64,000 bases of DNA. It comes from Adiantum capillus-veneris. Taxonomy: Eukaryota; Streptophyta; Polypodiopsida; Polypodiales; Pteridaceae. How positions within the stretch are numbered: position 1 is the first letter of the stretch; each line of letters starts with the position of its first letter. The stretch is from the NCBI GenBank assembly GCA_014529385.2, contig CM043963.1:70882412-70946411 (forward strand), read 5' to 3'. The notes beneath the pieces were generated by a model that saw only the letters and a list, made by a program, of their open reading frames with translations, searched no databases and was not told where the DNA came from. Shown here in pieces: positions 61,430 to 64,000 of the stretch. The position numbers and the translations under genes are program-made.

Positions 61430-63390
61430 TAGACTTATGAAGCCCTCAATTGAGTACTCACCTTAGATTGACTTGTCGTCAATTTACACTTGATTCAATT
61501 GCACTTTCTGTTAAGCCACTGATTCCTTGTCTGCAATCTGATTCCAGTACAAAATTTATGAAATTAGCTATTTTTCTATAAGGACAGTAGAGCTCTTGAG
61601 AACTCCATTGACTAGTCTCTGTATTTCACTTCAATTCGTGCTATGGAAGTCAAAATTTTGACTTTCAGATTCAGCTTAGCAAAATCAAAGGTCTAATATG
61701 CAATTTGTAAACTGAGTGTACTGTACCAATTTTGATCCGACTGAACCCAAAATTTCCCTGTGGCCTTATATTATGCTGGTCTAACACTGTATAAGCCCAA
61801 AAGCCAAAATTGAAGTCTTTGGATAACAGAAGTAAATAATCAGGATTATTTACTTTTGTCACTTTTTTGCACTTTTTTGATTGGTTTGGCAAGTATACAA
61901 CTTGTTAAAGCCCTTGGGCAAGTTTCAACAAGTTCGGACAAAATTGGATCAAGTTTGCCCACTGTCTGTGTCCGCAAACTCTGATTTCGAGAATCTGGCT
62001 TAAATCTCACTTTTGTGGTCCAAATTTCACCAAAATTGGTTTGTGGAGTCCAATTGATGTGCTTGAAATTGTGGTATACTCAAATTTGCAAAATCACCAA
62101 GTTTTGAAGCAGATGTAAATAATTGCGATTATTTACTCCTGACAATTTTTGGTAAATTTTTGTCCCAACTTTGACATAGATCTATTAAGCACCTTATGTT
62201 AAGGTCACTAGCAATTTTTCATCAAGTTTGGACAATTTTTAGTCAAATGGTCATCAATTATTGGTCCGAAGACTAACTTTGCAATTTTTGTCACAGTTTT
62301 CACTCCAGTGATCCAAATCTTACCAAATTTGGTTTGTGGGCTTATTACAACATGGTAAAGCTAGTGGTATGCCAACTTGGTCAAAAAACTTCAAAAACAG
62401 GGCATATGTAAATAATCGCGATTATTTACATTTGACAAAATTTTATAATTTTTTGGTCAGCTGAGCATATACACATGTTTATCACATCCATATAAGCTTA
62501 TGAATCAATTTTCAACAAGTTTGGATAAATTTTTTCTCAATTCACACTCAAGATTCAAAAAGTCAGTACAAACTTTAGTTTTCACCCAGTTTTTTGCCAA
62601 TTTAATGATCCAAATCTCTTGGGTCTTTACAAAAGTTGTTTGTACACATGCAATGAGTCAATGGTATGAGCCTTGGCCAAATTATAGCAAAAAGTTAATA
62701 ATCACGATTATTAACTTGAGGCTGGAAATGAGCACTTTTTTGCAATTTTCTCAAAGACAGTCTTTTTATGATGTTTTTTAAGCCTATAAATCAAGTCAAA
62801 ACTTAATTTGGCCTAAAATGTCAAGAAAAAGTAAATAATCTGAGTTTTGGTCAACTTCTTAAAATTTTTACCTTGAAGTGTCCTTGAGCTTACCCATTGG
62901 TTCGGACAACTCTTAGGCTTACTCCCCAGTTGGATTGAGTGAATTCGAGTCTTTTCGTGCTATTTCTAGCCGTAGACCTAAAATTCTGCAACTTTACATA
63001 ACAGCTCACACTTGATTCTTTTAGAGGGAGCAATGCTATGAAATCCACCTCGGATCCTACTTACCCTACTCCTAGTTTCTTATGCAATGGGGTTGTGGAA
63101 GGTGTCCACAAACACTGGTTTTCTTGTGTTTTTTATGTTTTTTAGAGTCTTGATCTTAAGACTTGTCTCGTCTACCAATCATTCTCCAAATCCTAATCTA
63201 AATCTACAATCCTATAGTCCTAAAGGTACTCAACAAGTACGATTACTTACAAGCTACCTCTACACAGCAAAAGACAACAATCTTAAGCTATGCGGTTTTT
63301 AAAAGAGAGTTTTGAACTCTAGGCGAACCTAGAGGAAGTTAAAGGACAATTACACAAGATGCTTGTGTTTTTCCTAGTTTAGGACTCTTC
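61430..63390 (-). repeat. A2 leader: diverged ~287-bp tandem array with palindromes
   Basis: About 1.96 kb without a coding frame. Palindromes with arms GTAAATAATC/GATTATTTAC lie at 61831-61854, 62114-62137, 62407-62430 and 62692-62717, plus a half-site at 62831-62840. The flanking text repeats with drift (AACAAGTTTGGACAA, CCAAATCTTACCAAA and TGGTATGCCAA-type blocks), which shows a tandem array. Confidence 0.75.
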
Positions 63391-63410
63391 GATCCCCGAC
63401 AACGGCACCA
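63391..63410 (-). other. Primer binding site of A2
   Basis: Minus-strand TGGTGCCGTTGTCGGGGATC at the LTR edge, of the TGGCGCCGTTGCCGGGGA class found in Athila/Tat-type elements. Confidence 0.85.
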
Positions 63411-63412
63411 AA

Positions 63413-64000
63413 TGTGGGACGCATGTCTAACCTCACCATCCTATCTTATTGCAATATTAGCGAGAACCACGATTAATTTGTCAAACCATGGGACGAAGCT
63501 GACTTGACTAGTACATAGAAGCTATAAGAGGTTGTCAATCTTTCGGAAAACAACTAACAACTCGCATTTAACTCAGGCTACACTCAAGTGACTGAAATCA
63601 CCAAAAGTCAATCGCTCATCAGCAAGAAAATTACATCTGTTACAACATCAAATGACATCCAAACGTAATGAAACTTATAGGACAAGTTTATAAGACCTAA
63701 GCACACATACCTATGGCCTCAAACCCCAAGTTTAGGTCAAGTTCCAAAATCACAATTATTAACAACAGTGGGTTTTTGACCTAGTCGTTTTCGACCCAGA
63801 ATGCACGTAAATGCTTAGCAATGATGCCCCAAAACCCCGCCTATGCTTAGTTTTTTATTTAAAAGTGTAAATTCCTAGTTATGATGAAATTATAAAAGTC
63901 TAAATTTTCCCCCTAGCCATGATTCTTGGCCAACTTTAGCCACAAATTTCTTTGCACGTACACATCCAATTGATGAAATGTCAAGTCTAGCTCACAATTT
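63413..64000 (-). repeat. 5' LTR of A2 (runs off the window)
   Basis: Starts TGTGGGACGCATG beside the primer site. About 430 bp match the LTR piece at 46163. A half-site of the leader palindrome is visible around 63751-63764 (CACAATTATTAAC). In the other LTR it reads CGCGATTATTAAC (46499-46511). Confidence 0.85.

Larger units (their letters stand above)
55731..64000 (-). mobile_element. Ty3/gypsy element A2, internal part and 5' LTR (fossil)
   Basis: A minus-strand element related to A1. It has LTR (63413 to beyond the edge), primer site (63391-63410), leader with palindrome array, N-terminal domain, gag, CCHC, spacer, protease and RT. Its other LTR is at 46163. Broken, with about six breaks. 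Other elements (B2, E) now lie within its span. Confidence 0.85.

Noticed and set aside
61831-62840. CRISPR-like array
   Set aside because: The palindromes are regularly spaced, but the intervening ~260 bp are diverged copies of one another rather than unique spacers, the period is far too long, and the context is a plant retroelement leader.

Overview
The window looks like nuclear DNA of a land plant with a large, transposon-filled genome. Nearly everything recognisable is LTR-retrotransposon fossil: Ty3/gypsy elements of at least four families, one Ty1/copia element, a non-coding LTR element, solo or partial LTRs and long (GA)n/(CT)n microsatellites. I recognise no host gene, rRNA, tRNA or CRISPR array. 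The clade cannot be fixed from the sequence; plant-type primer sites (tRNA-Met-like and TGGCGCC/TGGTGCC-like) and the mix of chromovirus, Tat/Athila-like and copia elements fit any vascular plant.

Layout. 1-7562: Ty3/gypsy element A1 (minus strand; protease, gag, N-terminal domain, long leader with palindromes, primer site, LTR), running off the left edge. 7946-8887: a probable solo LTR related to A1. 8888 to about 18230: Ty3/gypsy element G2 (minus), carrying an internal 880-bp gag duplication and a nested plus-strand LTR element F (15244-17420) with perfect 5-bp target duplications. 18237-18313: (GA)n. 19334-20563: a copia-type LTR end fused to an A-type LTR that contains a tandem duplication. 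20564-23117: mostly unassigned. About 23118-28767: chromovirus-like element D (minus) with a 1.2-kb insertion in its chromodomain region. 28768-38429: Tat-like element B1 (minus) with a second RNase H domain. 38430-40701: unassigned with two (CT)n tracts. 40702-46162: copia element C (plus). From 46163 to the right edge: Ty3/gypsy element A2 (minus; LTR pieces at 46163-46594 and 63413-64000), which appears to have landed in C and which contains B2, a second copy of family B (46592-53480), and fragment E (54633-55730).

Most interesting content. (1) Families A1 and A2 carry, between primer site and gag, recurrent near-perfect 24-26-bp palindromes. The palindrome sequence differs between the families, and each family's LTR holds a matching half-site. 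In A2 the palindromes recur about every 287 bp in a diverged tandem array. (2) Family B carries undescribed-looking extra reading frames 5' of gag: a pair of related ~70-residue frames present in both copies, and in B2 a further pair of related 152- and 190-residue frames with an F-box-like N-terminal segment. (3) One LTR end has four ATTGG...CCAAT paired modules of constant 26-27-bp length, which look like a U3 enhancer.

All elements with coding remains are broken to varying degrees, and most lie on the minus strand. By eye, LTR pairs match at roughly nine in ten positions for A2 and B1 and about nineteen in twenty for F, so F is the youngest dated insertion.
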